DNA of 64,000 bases from contig NZ_CAKKNB010000004.1 of the NCBI RefSeq assembly GCF_918741295.1, positions 1-64,000 on the forward strand, in the 5' to 3' direction. This stretch comes from Aquabacterium sp. CECT 9606 (lineage in GTDB: Bacteria; Pseudomonadota; Gammaproteobacteria; Burkholderiales; Burkholderiaceae_C). The translations under genes were made by a program, and so were the position numbers. The notes under the pieces are model-generated. The model was not told the origin of the DNA and ran no database searches. It saw nothing but the letters and a program-made list of their open reading frames with translations. The first letter of the stretch is position 1. Each line of letters begins with the position of its first letter. Below, in pieces: positions 41,880 to 52,270 of the stretch.

Positions 41880-43072
41880 ATCTGCTAGCCTATGCATATG
41901 GTTTCGCCCTGCCTTTCACCAGCGTGTTGGCGGTGTCCGGTTGGTTGAATCTGCCCTCCATGATCGGCATGTTGGTCTTTTTGGTGTTGCTTTTCAAGGG
42001 CATGCATCGGTTCAGCATATTCGACCTTACCGTATTTTTGACTTTTGTTGTTCCAGCCCTGTTGTCCGCGGTGGTGAATGCTCATTTCCTGCTGGAAGAA
42101 AAGTTCATCACGCATTCGATCACTTATTTCTTTGTTTTCTTCGTTTTTTATCTGATTCCCAAAGAGTTGCTGCTTAATGATGCCCGGCCTGTGTTCAAGG
42201 GCTTGGTGGCGGGCCTTGTGTTTTCCATGCTATTCACCTATGTCGAGTTTTCAATAGGCATGGTTTATGGGTACGAGCCCTTGTCTTTTATCCCCAGATT
42301 TTCCACGGCAGATTACGACGCCACCTATGGCGGTATAGTGTTGCGAGCTCGGTCGCTGGCGGAAGAGTCCGGGCACTACGCGCTTTACCTTGGCACCATG
42401 ACGCCCCTTGCGCTAGCATTCATGCACGGAAAATGGTCGAATCTTTATCCCAAGATTCTTGTCGGGATGGCTTGCTTAGCTATGTTGTTCACCTTCAGCA
42501 CCAGCGGCATCATATTTTCGATTGTGTCCGCGCTCACAGCTTCTTTTTTCATGAAAGGGCAGTTCGACAAGGCACTGGTCAGGCTCTTTTGGATTGTCAT
42601 GTTATGCGTGCTGGTGTATGCGCTGTTTCTACTGGTATTCGACATAGATCTGACGACGCTGGTGACGAACAAGACCGAGGATTTCAATGGAAGATTGCCT
42701 CAGTTCGAAGCTTCGCTTGCATACTTCAAGCAATCCGATTTGCCTCAAATCGTATTTGGCCTGGGACCGGGGTATTTCACATATCGGGGATTGCCGTCGG
42801 TGATTTCACTGGCAGCCCTGGCGCTTTTTCAAAATGGCCTTTTTGGATTGCTGTGTTATACGGTGATGTGTCTGTCGGGTTTCTGGCGGATAGCGGTCTT
42901 TGATCATGAGCATAAACCTTTTCTCATTTTCTCCCTTCTTTTTGCCATTTTGGTCTATGGAGGCATCTCCAACTATTGGTATCCCTGGCTGTGGTTCTTG
43001 TTTGGCATCTTGTCGGCCGGCCCAGCTATATTCCGATCCAGATCCTTGGATGCGGGGGGGCTTGGGTCATGA
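41876..43072 (+). CDS. Wzy-type polysaccharide polymerase
   Basis: 398 residues with GTG start overlapping the previous stop (GTGA). About 11-12 membrane helices and a large periplasmic loop after LLVFDIDLTTLVTNKTEDFNGRLPQF, with RARSLAEESGHYA on an earlier loop. This layout fits O-antigen polymerase/ligase-like proteins; the operon context with Wzx and Wzz favours polymerase. Confidence 0.8.
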   Translation: MNLLAYAYGFALPFTSVLAVSGWLNLPSMIGMLVFLVLLFKGMHRFSIFDLTVFLTFVVPALLSAVVNAHFLLEEKFITHSITYFFVFFVFYLIPKELLLNDARPVFKGLVAGLVFSMLFTYVEFSIGMVYGYEPLSFIPRFSTADYDATYGGIVLRARSLAEESGHYALYLGTMTPLALAFMHGKWSNLYPKILVGMACLAMLFTFSTSGIIFSIVSALTASFFMKGQFDKALVRLFWIVMLCVLVYALFLLVFDIDLTTLVTNKTEDFNGRLPQFEASLAYFKQSDLPQIVFGLGPGYFTYRGLPSVISLAALALFQNGLFGLLCYTVMCLSGFWRIAVFDHEHKPFLIFSLLFAILVYGGISNYWYPWLWFLFGILSAGPAIFRSRSLDAGGLGS

Positions 43073-44214
43073 AGATCCTCCTCGTGATCACAGGACTGGG
43101 CATGGGGGGGGCGGAGCGACAGGTGGTTGATCTGGCGGATCGTTTTGTAGATGAGGGTCATGAAGTTCTCATCTTGGTCCTGACTGGGCAGTCCGTGATT
43201 CAGCCCAGCCGACCGCAGGTTGGCCTCCACCTTTTGGGCATGCGGAAATCGCCCGTCGATGTAGTGAAAAGCATCGCCAGAGCGCGGGCCTTGTTGCAGG
43301 CGTTCAAACCAGACGTCGTCCACAGCCACATGAGGCATGCGAACCTCTTTGCACGCCTTTTGCGGTTGGTCACCCCGATGTCACGTTTGATCTCGACATC
43401 GCATACTTCGAACGATGGTGGCCGGCTGTGGATGTGGGCCTACCGCTGGACCGATCGGTTCTCAGACTTGACCACCAATGTGAGCGAAGCCGCTGCCGAG
43501 GCCTTTAGAAGCCGTCGAGCGGCACCCCCGGACAAGCTGGCCGTGGTCTACAACGGGATCGACACCGAACATTTTCAATTTAATCTTCAAGCGCGCGAGG
43601 CCCTCAGAAGCGACCTGTTGCAAGCGCCTTCGACCACTGTATTTCTGGCGATCGGACGCCTGACTGAAGCGAAAGACTATCCCACGCTCCTGAGTGCTTT
43701 TGCGCGGGTGCAGGCTACCCGCGAGGCGGTTTTGTGGATCGTTGGCAGTGGGCCGTTGGAGGCGATGCTCAGGCGGATGGCGCTTGACTTGGCCGTGTCG
43801 CACAAAGTCGTTTTCTTAGGCACACGGTCGGACGTTCCACAACTGCTTAGCGCCGCCGATGTTTTCGTGTTGTCATCTCGCTGGGAAGGGTTCGGCCTGG
43901 TGATTGCGGAAGCAATGGCTTGCAAGCGACCCGTGGTTGCCACGGCTGCCTACGGTGTCACGGAGGTGCTGGGAAATGAAGGCTGGTTGGTCCAGCCAGG
44001 GAACGTGACTGCATTGGGTGACGCGATGATGGACGCAGCCAACACGGATGCCCAGTGTCTGGCTCGGCAGGGAGAATCCGCGAAAGAACGGGTCCGGGAA
44101 AATTTCTCCCTTTCCATTATCGTGCAGCATTGGCTCAAAATTTATGCCATGACTGGGGTTGGCAGCGATGCCTGTGATACAAAAATCAAAGTATCAATAA
44201 AGGGCAAAAGATAA
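43069..44214 (+). CDS. family 4 glycosyltransferase
   Basis: 381 residues from ATG 43069 (ATGA overlap). Starts MKILLVITGLGMGGAERQV, the acceptor-side glycine loop of GT4 enzymes, with VVYNGIDTEHF in the linker and SRWEGFGLVIAEAMACKRPVV as donor motif. Third GT4-type enzyme of the locus, translationally coupled to both neighbours. Confidence 0.92.
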   Translation: MKILLVITGLGMGGAERQVVDLADRFVDEGHEVLILVLTGQSVIQPSRPQVGLHLLGMRKSPVDVVKSIARARALLQAFKPDVVHSHMRHANLFARLLRLVTPMSRLISTSHTSNDGGRLWMWAYRWTDRFSDLTTNVSEAAAEAFRSRRAAPPDKLAVVYNGIDTEHFQFNLQAREALRSDLLQAPSTTVFLAIGRLTEAKDYPTLLSAFARVQATREAVLWIVGSGPLEAMLRRMALDLAVSHKVVFLGTRSDVPQLLSAADVFVLSSRWEGFGLVIAEAMACKRPVVATAAYGVTEVLGNEGWLVQPGNVTALGDAMMDAANTDAQCLARQGESAKERVRENFSLSIIVQHWLKIYAMTGVGSDACDTKIKVSIKGKR

Positions 44215-46184
44215 TGTGTGGGCTTTCCGGCTTCATGGGGGGGTTGGTAGCCGGTGATTCGGTCGCGTCCGAAGCCGTGCTTCAAAAAATGGGTGCAACG
44301 CTTTTCCATCGGGGTCCCGACAGTGGGGGATATTGGTACCGCATCGAACACCAAATCGGTTTGGCGCACCGGCGGCTGTCCATTCTGGATCGTTCCCCAG
44401 AAGGGCATCAACCCATGATATCCACTAGTGGGCGATTCGTTCTGGTGTTCAATGGTGAAATTTATAACCATTTGGAGCTTCGACAGGAACTCCTCGCCAC
44501 TGGAAATACCATCTCCTTCAAAGGACATTCTGATACGGAAACCCTATTGGCTTGTTTCGAGGCTTGGGGTTTTAAGAATACCTTGGTGCGTGCTGTGGGC
44601 ATGTTTGCCATTGCCATGTGGGATCAACTTGATCAACAGTTAATGCTGGCCAGAGACCGCCTCGGTGAGAAGCCTTTGTACTATGGCTGGCAAGGTCAGG
44701 GAGACCAGCGGTCCTTTTTATTCGCTTCAGAGCTCAAGGCCCTGCGTGCGCACCCTAATTTTCAGGGAACCATCGATCGCAATGCTCTTTGCCTTCAATT
44801 GAGGCACAGTTGCATTCCGGCGCCTTATTCCATTTATGAAGGGCTGTTCAAGCTGGAGCCCGGCAGCATACTGACGGTATCGCTGAATGACCGGCAGGTG
44901 CGCATCGAGGCTTACTGGTCGGCCGCCCACGCCGCCTTCAAAGCAGCACAGCGCCCTTTTCAAGGCGGCTTACATGAGGGCATGCATGAATTGGATGTCT
45001 TGCTTAGACACGCGATCTCCCAGCAGATGGTGGCCGATGTGCCCTTGGGCGCATTCCTGTCGGGGGGCGTCGATTCTTCTTCCATCGTAGCGCTCATGCA
45101 GGCGCAATCTGCCACACGGGTCAAGACATTTACGATCGGTTTTCACGAGCAATCCTACAACGAAGCCATTGCGGCCAAGGAGGTCGCCAATCATCTAGGT
45201 ACGGACCACACCGAGCTTTATATTTCCGCGAAAGAGGCATTGTCCGTCATTCCGCTGATGCCGGATATTTACGATGAGCCGTTTTCGGATGCCTCCCAGA
45301 TTCCTACCTTCCTTGTGTCAAGACTGGCGCGCCAGCATGTCACGGTGGCCTTGTCGGGAGACGGTGGCGATGAAGTGTTTGCTGGTTATAACCGGTACCA
45401 GATCACATCCCAGTTATGGCGTGATTTGGAGCGTGTTCCCCGACCATTGAGGCAGGTGCTTGCCAAATGCCTGACCACCATTTCGCCAGGTGGCTGGAAC
45501 AGCTTTTTCTCAAACCTCGGGCTTGCCCGGGGCGGGTTGGCAGGCGTGGCTAATTTGGGCGATAAGCTCCACAAAGGTGCTGCTGTGCTGAGCAGTTCTT
45601 CGGTGGACGAATTATATCGGGGCCTGGTATCCCATTGGAAAGACCCTGCTTCGGTGGTCATCGGCGGTCGCGAACCTGCCACGCTGCTGACCGATGGATT
45701 GGCGGCATTGCATGGTGTCAATGGTGTCTCCCGCATGATGGCCTTGGATGCGTTGACCTATTTGCCGGACGACGTTCTATTCAAGGTGGACAGAGCCGCG
45801 ATGAGCGTTTCTCTGGAAACCCGGATTCCTTTCCTGGACCACCGTGTCTTGGAGTTTGCATGGTGTTTTCCGATGGAAATGAAGCTGGGACACGGCCAAA
45901 CCAAATTGATTCTGCGTAAGTTGCTTGAGCAATACATACCCAAGGACTTGATCGTGCGTCCCAAGATGGGGTTCAGCGTTCCGATTGATTCATGGTTGAG
46001 GGGGCCGTTGCGGGAATGGGCTGAGTCCTTGCTGGACCCGGTTCGCTTGAAAAATGAAGGGTATTTCCATCCCGCACCCATCCGGGAAAAATGGACTCAG
46101 CATCTTTCCGGCGCGCGCAATTGGGCGGAGCACCTATGGGACGTCTTAATGTTCCAGGCTTGGTTGGAGCGGACCCGGCGATGA
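44214..46184 (+). CDS. asnB: asparagine synthase (glutamine-hydrolysing) in the polysaccharide operon
   Basis: 656 residues; ATG overlaps the previous stop (TAATG). Class II glutaminase domain with nucleophile Cys2 (MCGLSGFMGG) and FNGEIYNH, then the synthetase domain with the PP-loop SGGVDSSS near 282 and YDEPFSDASQIPT. In surface-polysaccharide loci such enzymes often amidate sugar carboxyl groups or amino-acid substituents rather than make free asparagine; which applies here is inference. Overlaps the last GT gene by ATGA. Confidence 0.92.
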   Translation: MCGLSGFMGGLVAGDSVASEAVLQKMGATLFHRGPDSGGYWYRIEHQIGLAHRRLSILDRSPEGHQPMISTSGRFVLVFNGEIYNHLELRQELLATGNTISFKGHSDTETLLACFEAWGFKNTLVRAVGMFAIAMWDQLDQQLMLARDRLGEKPLYYGWQGQGDQRSFLFASELKALRAHPNFQGTIDRNALCLQLRHSCIPAPYSIYEGLFKLEPGSILTVSLNDRQVRIEAYWSAAHAAFKAAQRPFQGGLHEGMHELDVLLRHAISQQMVADVPLGAFLSGGVDSSSIVALMQAQSATRVKTFTIGFHEQSYNEAIAAKEVANHLGTDHTELYISAKEALSVIPLMPDIYDEPFSDASQIPTFLVSRLARQHVTVALSGDGGDEVFAGYNRYQITSQLWRDLERVPRPLRQVLAKCLTTISPGGWNSFFSNLGLARGGLAGVANLGDKLHKGAAVLSSSSVDELYRGLVSHWKDPASVVIGGREPATLLTDGLAALHGVNGVSRMMALDALTYLPDDVLFKVDRAAMSVSLETRIPFLDHRVLEFAWCFPMEMKLGHGQTKLILRKLLEQYIPKDLIVRPKMGFSVPIDSWLRGPLREWAESLLDPVRLKNEGYFHPAPIREKWTQHLSGARNWAEHLWDVLMFQAWLERTRR

Positions 46185-47305
46185 AGGTTTTGTTTTTCGC
46201 CAATACGGATTGGTATCTCTTCAATTTCAGGCTGGGATTAGCTTCTTACCTGCGCGAGCAGGGCATCGACGTGGTGATGGTTTCTCCGCCAGGACCCCAT
46301 GTGGAGAAAATCATTGCAGCGGGTTTCAGGCATGTTCCATTAACCATGGACAGGCGCAGTCTGAACCCTCTGCGAGAAGTGGCAGTGATCCTGCGTTTGG
46401 CGCGGATCTACAAGCGCGAGCAACCCGATCTGCTGCATCACTTCACGATCAAATCAGTCGTTCATGGGTCCATCGCGGCAAGGTTGGCCGGGATTGATTC
46501 GGTCGTGAACGCGATCGCGGGGTTGGGCTATGTGTTTTCTTCCAATACGCTTTTTGCTCGCATCATCCGACCCTCGGTGGCCTTTTCGATCAAAAAGGCA
46601 TTGGGTGGGCGACAAACCCGTGTCATTTTCCAGAATGAGGCCGACCGCCATCTACTGTGTTCAGGACATCTGGTGGACAAGGATCGCACCCGATTGATTG
46701 TGGGCTCGGGGGTGGATACGGAGCGGTTTCGTCCACCTCTCAGGCGCGATTTTTCTCGGATCAAGGTACTACTTGCTTCAAGGTTGTTGTGGGACAAGGG
46801 GATTGGCGAATACGTCGAAGCGGCTCGCCGCATGGCGTCCGCTTGGCCTGAGCTGGAATTTCTGTTGGCGGGGGATGTCGATGCAGGCAGCCCCGCGTCG
46901 ATCTCCCGGCCGCAACTGGATCAATGGCGTCGGGAAGGGGCAGTGCGCGTCCTGGGTCAGGTCGCCGACATGGCGTTGCTGCTTAAGCAGGTGCACGTGG
47001 TGGTCTTGCCCACAGTCTATGGAGAGGGCGTGCCTCGGATCCTGCTGGAGGCCGCAGCGTGTGGCGTGCCCATCATCGCGACGGATGCGCCTGGGTGCAC
47101 TGAGGTGGTGGCACATGGGGTCAATGGCTTGCTGGTGCCGCCCAAGGATGTCAACGCATTAGTGCGGGCGCTGACCGAACTCCTAGATGCTGGCAAGCGC
47201 CTGAACATGGGGGTTGCCGGTCGAGCGAAGGTGCTTGAAAAGTTTGACGAACAGATCGTGTTCACTCAAACATTCGCGGTCTACAGGGAGTTATCGCAAG
47301 TTTGA
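46181..47305 (+). CDS. family 4 glycosyltransferase
   Basis: 374 residues from ATG 46181 (ATGA overlap). MKVLFFANTDWYLFNFRLGL at the N-terminus and YGEGVPRILLEAAACGVPII as donor motif mark a CapM/WcaL-type GT4. Last gene of the operon; its end faces the WecA-like gene nine bases away. Confidence 0.92.
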   Translation: MKVLFFANTDWYLFNFRLGLASYLREQGIDVVMVSPPGPHVEKIIAAGFRHVPLTMDRRSLNPLREVAVILRLARIYKREQPDLLHHFTIKSVVHGSIAARLAGIDSVVNAIAGLGYVFSSNTLFARIIRPSVAFSIKKALGGRQTRVIFQNEADRHLLCSGHLVDKDRTRLIVGSGVDTERFRPPLRRDFSRIKVLLASRLLWDKGIGEYVEAARRMASAWPELEFLLAGDVDAGSPASISRPQLDQWRREGAVRVLGQVADMALLLKQVHVVVLPTVYGEGVPRILLEAAACGVPIIATDAPGCTEVVAHGVNGLLVPPKDVNALVRALTELLDAGKRLNMGVAGRAKVLEKFDEQIVFTQTFAVYRELSQV

Positions 47306-47314
47306 ACGCTCATC

Positions 47315-48430
47315 TCATATCTTGGCGATGTTGATCGATTCAGTCTCATGGTCGGCGTTTGAGTTCAAAGATTGGTAGATCCAACAATAAATGCCCGCGA
47401 AAGCCGCGACACCACAGGCCAGCAAGGCGGAGTTGTCGGCCAAACCCAAAGCTGGGATTTGGCATGCCACCACCATGATCCAGATGGCCATGCTGACCAA
47501 GCCATGGCTTTTCCAACTGGGGCGCGTGTCTGCACCACGTATCCGATGGGTTCTCAGCCATGTAAGCAGGACATGGTGCAGGTGCACCTGATCGGGTTCG
47601 CCACTGCTGGCGCGCGAGATCACTTGACGCCGAAACATCGAGAATACCGTCTCCCAGACAGGGTACACGCATGCAAGCAGCACGGCCCAAGTTGACACCG
47701 CTGGATTCCTGGCCAACAGCAATACGGCGCATTCGGCAAGCCAGAATCCCGATAGGTAGGCGCCGCCATCTCCCAGAAAAATCCTGCCCGATGGGAAGTT
47801 GAGCAGCATGAAGCCCGACAACGCGGCCATGCCTAGCAGGCACAAATCAAGGACCAATAGGTCCTGATGCATCCAGGCCATGGCACCCAGTCCGGCGAGT
47901 ATCAGCACCACGCTCCCCGCCGCCAGACCATTGATGCCATCGATGATGTTGATCGCATTGGTCAGGCCGCCGACGGCGAAGCAGGTGAACAGCACGGACA
48001 AAGGCGCCAGGGCGACAAGGCTGTTCAAGCCTGGCGTGTCCAGATGGGTAAGGCTGGCGTTCAGCAGCCAGATAGCCAATGCTGCCGAGGCAAAAGACGC
48101 ATACAGCCGCGTCCGCACGCCGACTTTCTTGGTGAGGTCTTCGATTAATCCGGCCAGGAAGGCCGGAATGCCGCATGCTAGCACGGTCAAAATCTGATTT
48201 GTTCTTGGGTTGTCGGTCAGCCAGCAGGCCCCCCCCCCGAGTAGCAACGCGATGAACAGCGCCACGCCACCAATGCGAGGCACCGGGCGACGATGGATTT
48301 TCTGGATGCCTTCCAAGTCATGGTCGAGCGTCAACTTGCCGTGCCAACGCTGGGTGGCAATTAGGCCCAAACACACCAATAAGGCTGTGGCAAAAACCGC
48401 TAACAGTACCAATACCCCCGGATGCCACAT
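47315..48430 (-). CDS. WecA/MraY-like undecaprenyl-phosphate sugar-1-phosphate transferase
   Basis: 371 residues, about 10-11 membrane helices. Conserved cytoplasmic motifs: HRRPVPRIGGVALF near 45, NAINIIDGINGLAAG near 160 and FLGDGGAYLSGF near 220, which bind Mg2+ and the nucleotide sugar. It links a sugar-1-phosphate to undecaprenyl phosphate. It is transcribed toward the operon and is the only visible initiating enzyme for the polysaccharide; an O-antigen role elsewhere is possible. Confidence 0.9.
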   Translation of the reverse strand: MWHPGVLVLLAVFATALLVCLGLIATQRWHGKLTLDHDLEGIQKIHRRPVPRIGGVALFIALLLGGGACWLTDNPRTNQILTVLACGIPAFLAGLIEDLTKKVGVRTRLYASFASAALAIWLLNASLTHLDTPGLNSLVALAPLSVLFTCFAVGGLTNAINIIDGINGLAAGSVVLILAGLGAMAWMHQDLLVLDLCLLGMAALSGFMLLNFPSGRIFLGDGGAYLSGFWLAECAVLLLARNPAVSTWAVLLACVYPVWETVFSMFRRQVISRASSGEPDQVHLHHVLLTWLRTHRIRGADTRPSWKSHGLVSMAIWIMVVACQIPALGLADNSALLACGVAAFAGIYCWIYQSLNSNADHETESINIAKI

Positions 48431-48522
48431 TTTTTATGTCCTGTTCTGAGCGCTCTCTGGACTGCAAGAGTAGGGGAATTCTAGTAAGGGTAAATGACAG
48501 GCCTACAACTTAACAACTTAAT

Positions 48523-48735
48523 TTACAGGCCGTCGTTATCCAACAGGTCTTCCGTGGTGGGCTTCACCTCAACCCGAAACTGCTCACTCGCCCAAGCCCC
48601 CAGATCAATCGCCTTGCACCCCTTGCTGCAAAACGGCCGATACGGATTGTCGGTCCGGTACGGCACCGTCTCACCGCACGACGGGCATCGCACCATCACC
48701 TGTTTCTTGGCCACACCGGGCTGGGTTTCACTCAT
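48523..48735 (-). CDS. yacG: DNA gyrase inhibitor / zinc protein YacG
   Basis: 70 residues. The zinc ligands are CPSCG (residues about 17-20) and FCSKGC (about 35-40), followed by DLGAWASEQF, all characteristic of YacG. Binds gyrase in E. coli. Downstream of zapD, its usual partner in the coaE-zapD-yacG block. Confidence 0.95.
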   Translation of the reverse strand: MSETQPGVAKKQVMVRCPSCGETVPYRTDNPYRPFCSKGCKAIDLGAWASEQFRVEVKPTTEDLLDNDGL

Positions 48736-48745
48736 GTCTCAAAAC

Positions 48746-49531
48746 TCAAGCGCAAAGGGTCAATTCAAAAGCCGCGTCAATGTCAGAGGCGAGTTTCAGC
48801 TTACCCTCGATGTCCTGCCGCATCAAGCGAATGGCCACCATGAGCCTGTTGCCACTGATCTCGGGCACCAAACCCAGGCTGGGGTCAATGCGCAAGCGCA
48901 ACAGCAAAAACGGCTTGTTCTCTTTCAAGCTTTGCTGATAGGAGCCCGCGGGCGCGGCCACCATGTGCGGGTGGCCGGTGTCGCGCAACAGGCTGAGCAT
49001 CAGTTTGAGCGCCTCGGCCAGTGGCGTGAGCGTGGCGGCCCACTGGTGCAAATCTGCTTGACGACGCTGGGCAGGTTCTTGTTGCCAAGCGTAGTAAGAC
49101 GGCAAGTCAAATTCACAAGTGCCGCCCGGGATGCTGATGCGGCTGCGGATGCTCATCAACCAATCGTTGCTGGCCAGGGTTTGGCCAGCTTTGCCAGGCA
49201 CTTGCTGCAAGGTGTGGTGGGTTTGCTCAATGCGCCCAAGCACCTGATCCAACACGGCCTCCTGAATGGCGGGGTTGCCGCGCCAGCCCATGAACTGGGA
49301 TTTGAAGCGGTCCAGCTCCTTGAGCAGGTCGGCCTTGAGGTCGGCCCGCGAGGCCACGTCCATGATCTCGAAGATGGTGGCCAGGGCGTAGTGGTGGTCG
49401 GTCGGGTGCTCGCGCCACATCAGCAAAATCAGGCGGTTGAACAGATGTTCAAGCCGCAACATGGTGCGGATGCTTTCGTTGAAGGGATATTCGTACAGAA
49501 TCAACGCGCCACCTAAGCTAAGTTGGGACAC
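48746..49531 (-). CDS. zapD: cell-division protein ZapD
   Basis: 261 residues. ILYEYPFNESIRTMLRLEHLF and the DWLMSIRSR segment are typical; helical N-terminal domain and beta-rich C-terminal domain. Cross-links FtsZ filaments at the division site. Seven bases separate it from coaE, ten from yacG. Confidence 0.95.
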   Translation of the reverse strand: MSQLSLGGALILYEYPFNESIRTMLRLEHLFNRLILLMWREHPTDHHYALATIFEIMDVASRADLKADLLKELDRFKSQFMGWRGNPAIQEAVLDQVLGRIEQTHHTLQQVPGKAGQTLASNDWLMSIRSRISIPGGTCEFDLPSYYAWQQEPAQRRQADLHQWAATLTPLAEALKLMLSLLRDTGHPHMVAAPAGSYQQSLKENKPFLLLRLRIDPSLGLVPEISGNRLMVAIRLMRQDIEGKLKLASDIDAAFELTLCA

Positions 49532-49537
49532 CAGCAG

Positions 49538-50155
49538 TCAAGCGTGATTGTTCCACAGGCGCCAGACCTTCTGGACTTCTTGCCTTAATTCATCCAGGCT
49601 CAATCCTTCATTGAAGATCACCTGATCGGCCACGGCCAGGCGTTGGTCGCGCGTGGCCTGTTGGGCGATGACTTTTTCAACCGCCTCGCGCGTCCAGCCC
49701 GAACGGGCCATCACCCGGGCAATTTGCGTCTCGACCGGGCAGTCGACCACCAGCACGCTGTCGACCTTTTGTTTCCAGCGGGTGCCCGATTCGGCCAGCA
49801 AAGGCACGTCGTAGACGACGATCTGGTCGGGTTGGGCTTGGTCGGCGTGCTGGTCGGCATGTTGGCCAATCAAGGGGTGCAGGATGCCTTCCAGCTGGAT
49901 CAAGGCGCCGGGATCCGTGAACGCCAGTTCACGCATGCGCGCGCGGTTCATGGCGCCGTGGGCGTCAATGAAGTCTGCGCCAAATTGCTGCTGGATGTGG
50001 GCGATGGCTGCGCCACCTGGCGCGGTGAGTGTGCGTGAAATGGCGTCCAGGTCAACCAGGTGGGCGCCCAGGTCCACCAGCATTTGCGCGACGGTGGATT
50101 TGCCGCTGCCTATGCCGCCGGTCAGCCCGATTTTTCTCAAGCCCAGCCCAGCCAT
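49538..50155 (-). CDS. coaE: dephospho-CoA kinase
   Basis: 205 residues from ATG 50155; the open frame upstream lies within pilD and is not used. P-loop [14 protein letters not shown] near the N-terminus, LVDLDAISR, and [10 protein letters not shown] match CoaE, which phosphorylates dephospho-CoA in the last step of CoA synthesis. The first 19 bases overlap the end of pilD. Confidence 0.96.
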   Translation of the reverse strand: MAGLGLRKIGLTGGIGSGKSTVAQMLVDLGAHLVDLDAISRTLTAPGGAAIAHIQQQFGADFIDAHGAMNRARMRELAFTDPGALIQLEGILHPLIGQHADQHADQAQPDQIVVYDVPLLAESGTRWKQKVDSVLVVDCPVETQIARVMARSGWTREAVEKVIAQQATRDQRLAVADQVIFNEGLSLDELRQEVQKVWRLWNNHA

Positions 50156-51000
50156 CCCAGCACCCGTTGCGGCCCTGCCAGCATGACCACCAGGCCCGCC
50201 CCACCCAGGAATGGGCCGTAAGGCACGTAATGCCCTTCGCGCAAGCGGCTGGACAGCTTCATGCCAATGCCCACGATCGCGCCAATGACCGATGAGGCCA
50301 GCACCACGGGCAGCACCATTTGCCATCCCAGCCAGGCGCCCAGGGCCGCCAGCAGCTTGAAGTCGCCAAAGCCCATGCCTTCTTTGCCGGTGGTGAGTTT
50401 GAACAGCCAGTACACCGACCAAAGCGAGAGGTAACCCGCCACGGCGCCCCACACCGCTTCGGTCAGCGGCAAGGTCCAGCCCATGGCGGCAGCGATCAGG
50501 CCGGCCCACAGCAAGGGCAGGGTCAGGTCGTCGGGCAGCAAGGTGGTGTCCCAGTCAATGGCCGATGCGGCCACCAGCACCGCGACAAAACCGCACCACA
50601 GCAAGGTGGTGGGCTGGGCGCCAAAACGCCAGCCGCAAGCCGCGAACAGCAGGGCTGTGAGCAGTTCGATCAAGGGGTAGCGCACGGAGATGCGGGCGCT
50701 GCAGGCCGAGCACTTGCCACGCAAAACCAGCCAACTGACCAAGGGGATGTTCTCGTACCAGCGGATGGCGTGGCCACAAGAGGGGCAGCGCGATGCAGGC
50801 TTGGACAGCGTCAGCGGTTTGGCGGTGTCATCTTCCTTGACGGGCAATTCCAGCATGGCCGCGCTGTCGGCGCGCCACTGGCGCTCCAGCATCAGTGGCA
50901 TGCGGTGGATGACGACGTTCAGGAAGCTGCCAACGCACAGGCCCAGCAAGGCCAATCCCCACGGCGTGGTGAAGATAGCCAACAGTTCATGAAACTGCAT
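50137..51000 (-). CDS. pilD: type IV prepilin peptidase / N-methyltransferase
   Basis: 287 residues, about eight membrane helices. Zinc-binding cytoplasmic loop with two CxxC pairs (RCPSCGHAI and KCSACSAR), catalytic aspartates in [13 protein letters not shown] and [11 protein letters not shown]. Cleaves the leader of type IV prepilins and N-methylates the new N-terminus. Six bases after pilC. Confidence 0.96.
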   Translation of the reverse strand: MQFHELLAIFTTPWGLALLGLCVGSFLNVVIHRMPLMLERQWRADSAAMLELPVKEDDTAKPLTLSKPASRCPSCGHAIRWYENIPLVSWLVLRGKCSACSARISVRYPLIELLTALLFAACGWRFGAQPTTLLWCGFVAVLVAASAIDWDTTLLPDDLTLPLLWAGLIAAAMGWTLPLTEAVWGAVAGYLSLWSVYWLFKLTTGKEGMGFGDFKLLAALGAWLGWQMVLPVVLASSVIGAIVGIGMKLSSRLREGHYVPYGPFLGGAGLVVMLAGPQRVLGWLGWA

Positions 51001-51006
51001 GGGCCT

Positions 51007-52227
51007 TTAGACCACCTGGCCGAGTTTGAAGATGGGCAGGTACATGGAGACCACGATGCCGCCAATGATGCCGCCCAGGATCACGATGATGAAAGGCTCC
51101 ATCAGGCTGGACAGGGCTTTGACGGCTTCGTCAACCTCTTCTTCGTAGAAGTCGGCGGCTTTGCCCAGCATGTGGTCCAGCGAGCCGGATTCTTCACCGA
51201 TCGAGGCCATTTGCAGCACCATGACTGGGAACAGGTTGGCCGTCTGCATGGATGTGGTCAAGCTGGTGCCCGTGGAGACATCGCGCTGGATTTGCTCGGT
51301 GGCCTCGGCAAACACGGCATTGCCGGCGGCACCGCCCACGGAGTCCAGCGCCTCAACCAGCGGCACACCGGCCGCGAACATGGTGGACAGGGTGCGCGTC
51401 CAGCGGGCCACGGCAGACTTGAACATCAGGTCGCCAAACACCGGCATCTTGAGCAGCAGGCGGTCCATGGTTTTCTGCATCTTTTCAGAGCGGCGCCACG
51501 TTTGCAGGAAGAAGTAAACGCTGCCACCAATGGCGCCAAAAATGGCCCACCAGTACTTGACGAAGATCTCCGACATGGCCATCACGAACAAGGTGGGCGC
51601 GGGCAGTTCGGCCCCGAAGGAGGTGAACACTTCCTTGAAGGCCGGGATCACGAAAATCATGATCACGGCCACCACCACGAACGCCACCACCAGCACAGCG
51701 ATGGGGTAGGTCAGCGCTGATTTGATCTTTTGCTTGATCGCGATGGTTTTTTCCTGGTAGGTGGCCAGGCGCTCCAGCAGCGTTTCCAGGATACCGGCGG
51801 CTTCGCCAGCTTCCACCAGGTTGCAGTACAAAGCATCAAAGTACAAAGGATGCTTGCGGAACGAGGCGGACAAGCTGGTGCCGGTTTCCACATCGGTGCG
51901 GATGTCGTTGAGCAACTTGGTGACGCGGGGGTTGGTGCTGCCGCGGCCCACGATGTCGAACGATTGCAGCAGTGGCACGCCCGCGCGCATCATGGTGGCC
52001 AGCTGGCGCGTGAAAATCGCGATGTCCTTGGGCTTGACCGAGCCACCACCCTTGGTGCGGCGCTTCTTGACCTTCTGCACCAGGATGCCTTGGCGGCGCA
52101 AGGTGGCGCTGACCACGGCCTCACCGGCCGAACGCATCTCGCCGCGCACCACCTTGCCGTTGCGGTCTTTGCCTTCCCATTCGAAGACAAATTCTTGTGC
52201 TTTAGTAGAGGCGGTTGCCGTGGCCAT
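51007..52227 (-). CDS. pilC: type IV pilus inner-membrane platform protein
   Basis: 406 residues. Two T2SSF domains (about 75-200 and 275-400), each followed by membrane helices, with KPKDIAIFTRQLATMMRAGVPLL and TRTLSTMFAAGVPLV as paired repeats. Couples the PilB motor to pilus growth. Lies between pilB and pilD in the usual order. Confidence 0.97.
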   Translation of the reverse strand: MATATASTKAQEFVFEWEGKDRNGKVVRGEMRSAGEAVVSATLRRQGILVQKVKKRRTKGGGSVKPKDIAIFTRQLATMMRAGVPLLQSFDIVGRGSTNPRVTKLLNDIRTDVETGTSLSASFRKHPLYFDALYCNLVEAGEAAGILETLLERLATYQEKTIAIKQKIKSALTYPIAVLVVAFVVVAVIMIFVIPAFKEVFTSFGAELPAPTLFVMAMSEIFVKYWWAIFGAIGGSVYFFLQTWRRSEKMQKTMDRLLLKMPVFGDLMFKSAVARWTRTLSTMFAAGVPLVEALDSVGGAAGNAVFAEATEQIQRDVSTGTSLTTSMQTANLFPVMVLQMASIGEESGSLDHMLGKAADFYEEEVDEAVKALSSLMEPFIIVILGGIIGGIVVSMYLPIFKLGQVV

Positions 52228-52270
52228 GTGGGGAACTCCGAGGCGCGTCGCGCAGATCTGATTTAGTTGA

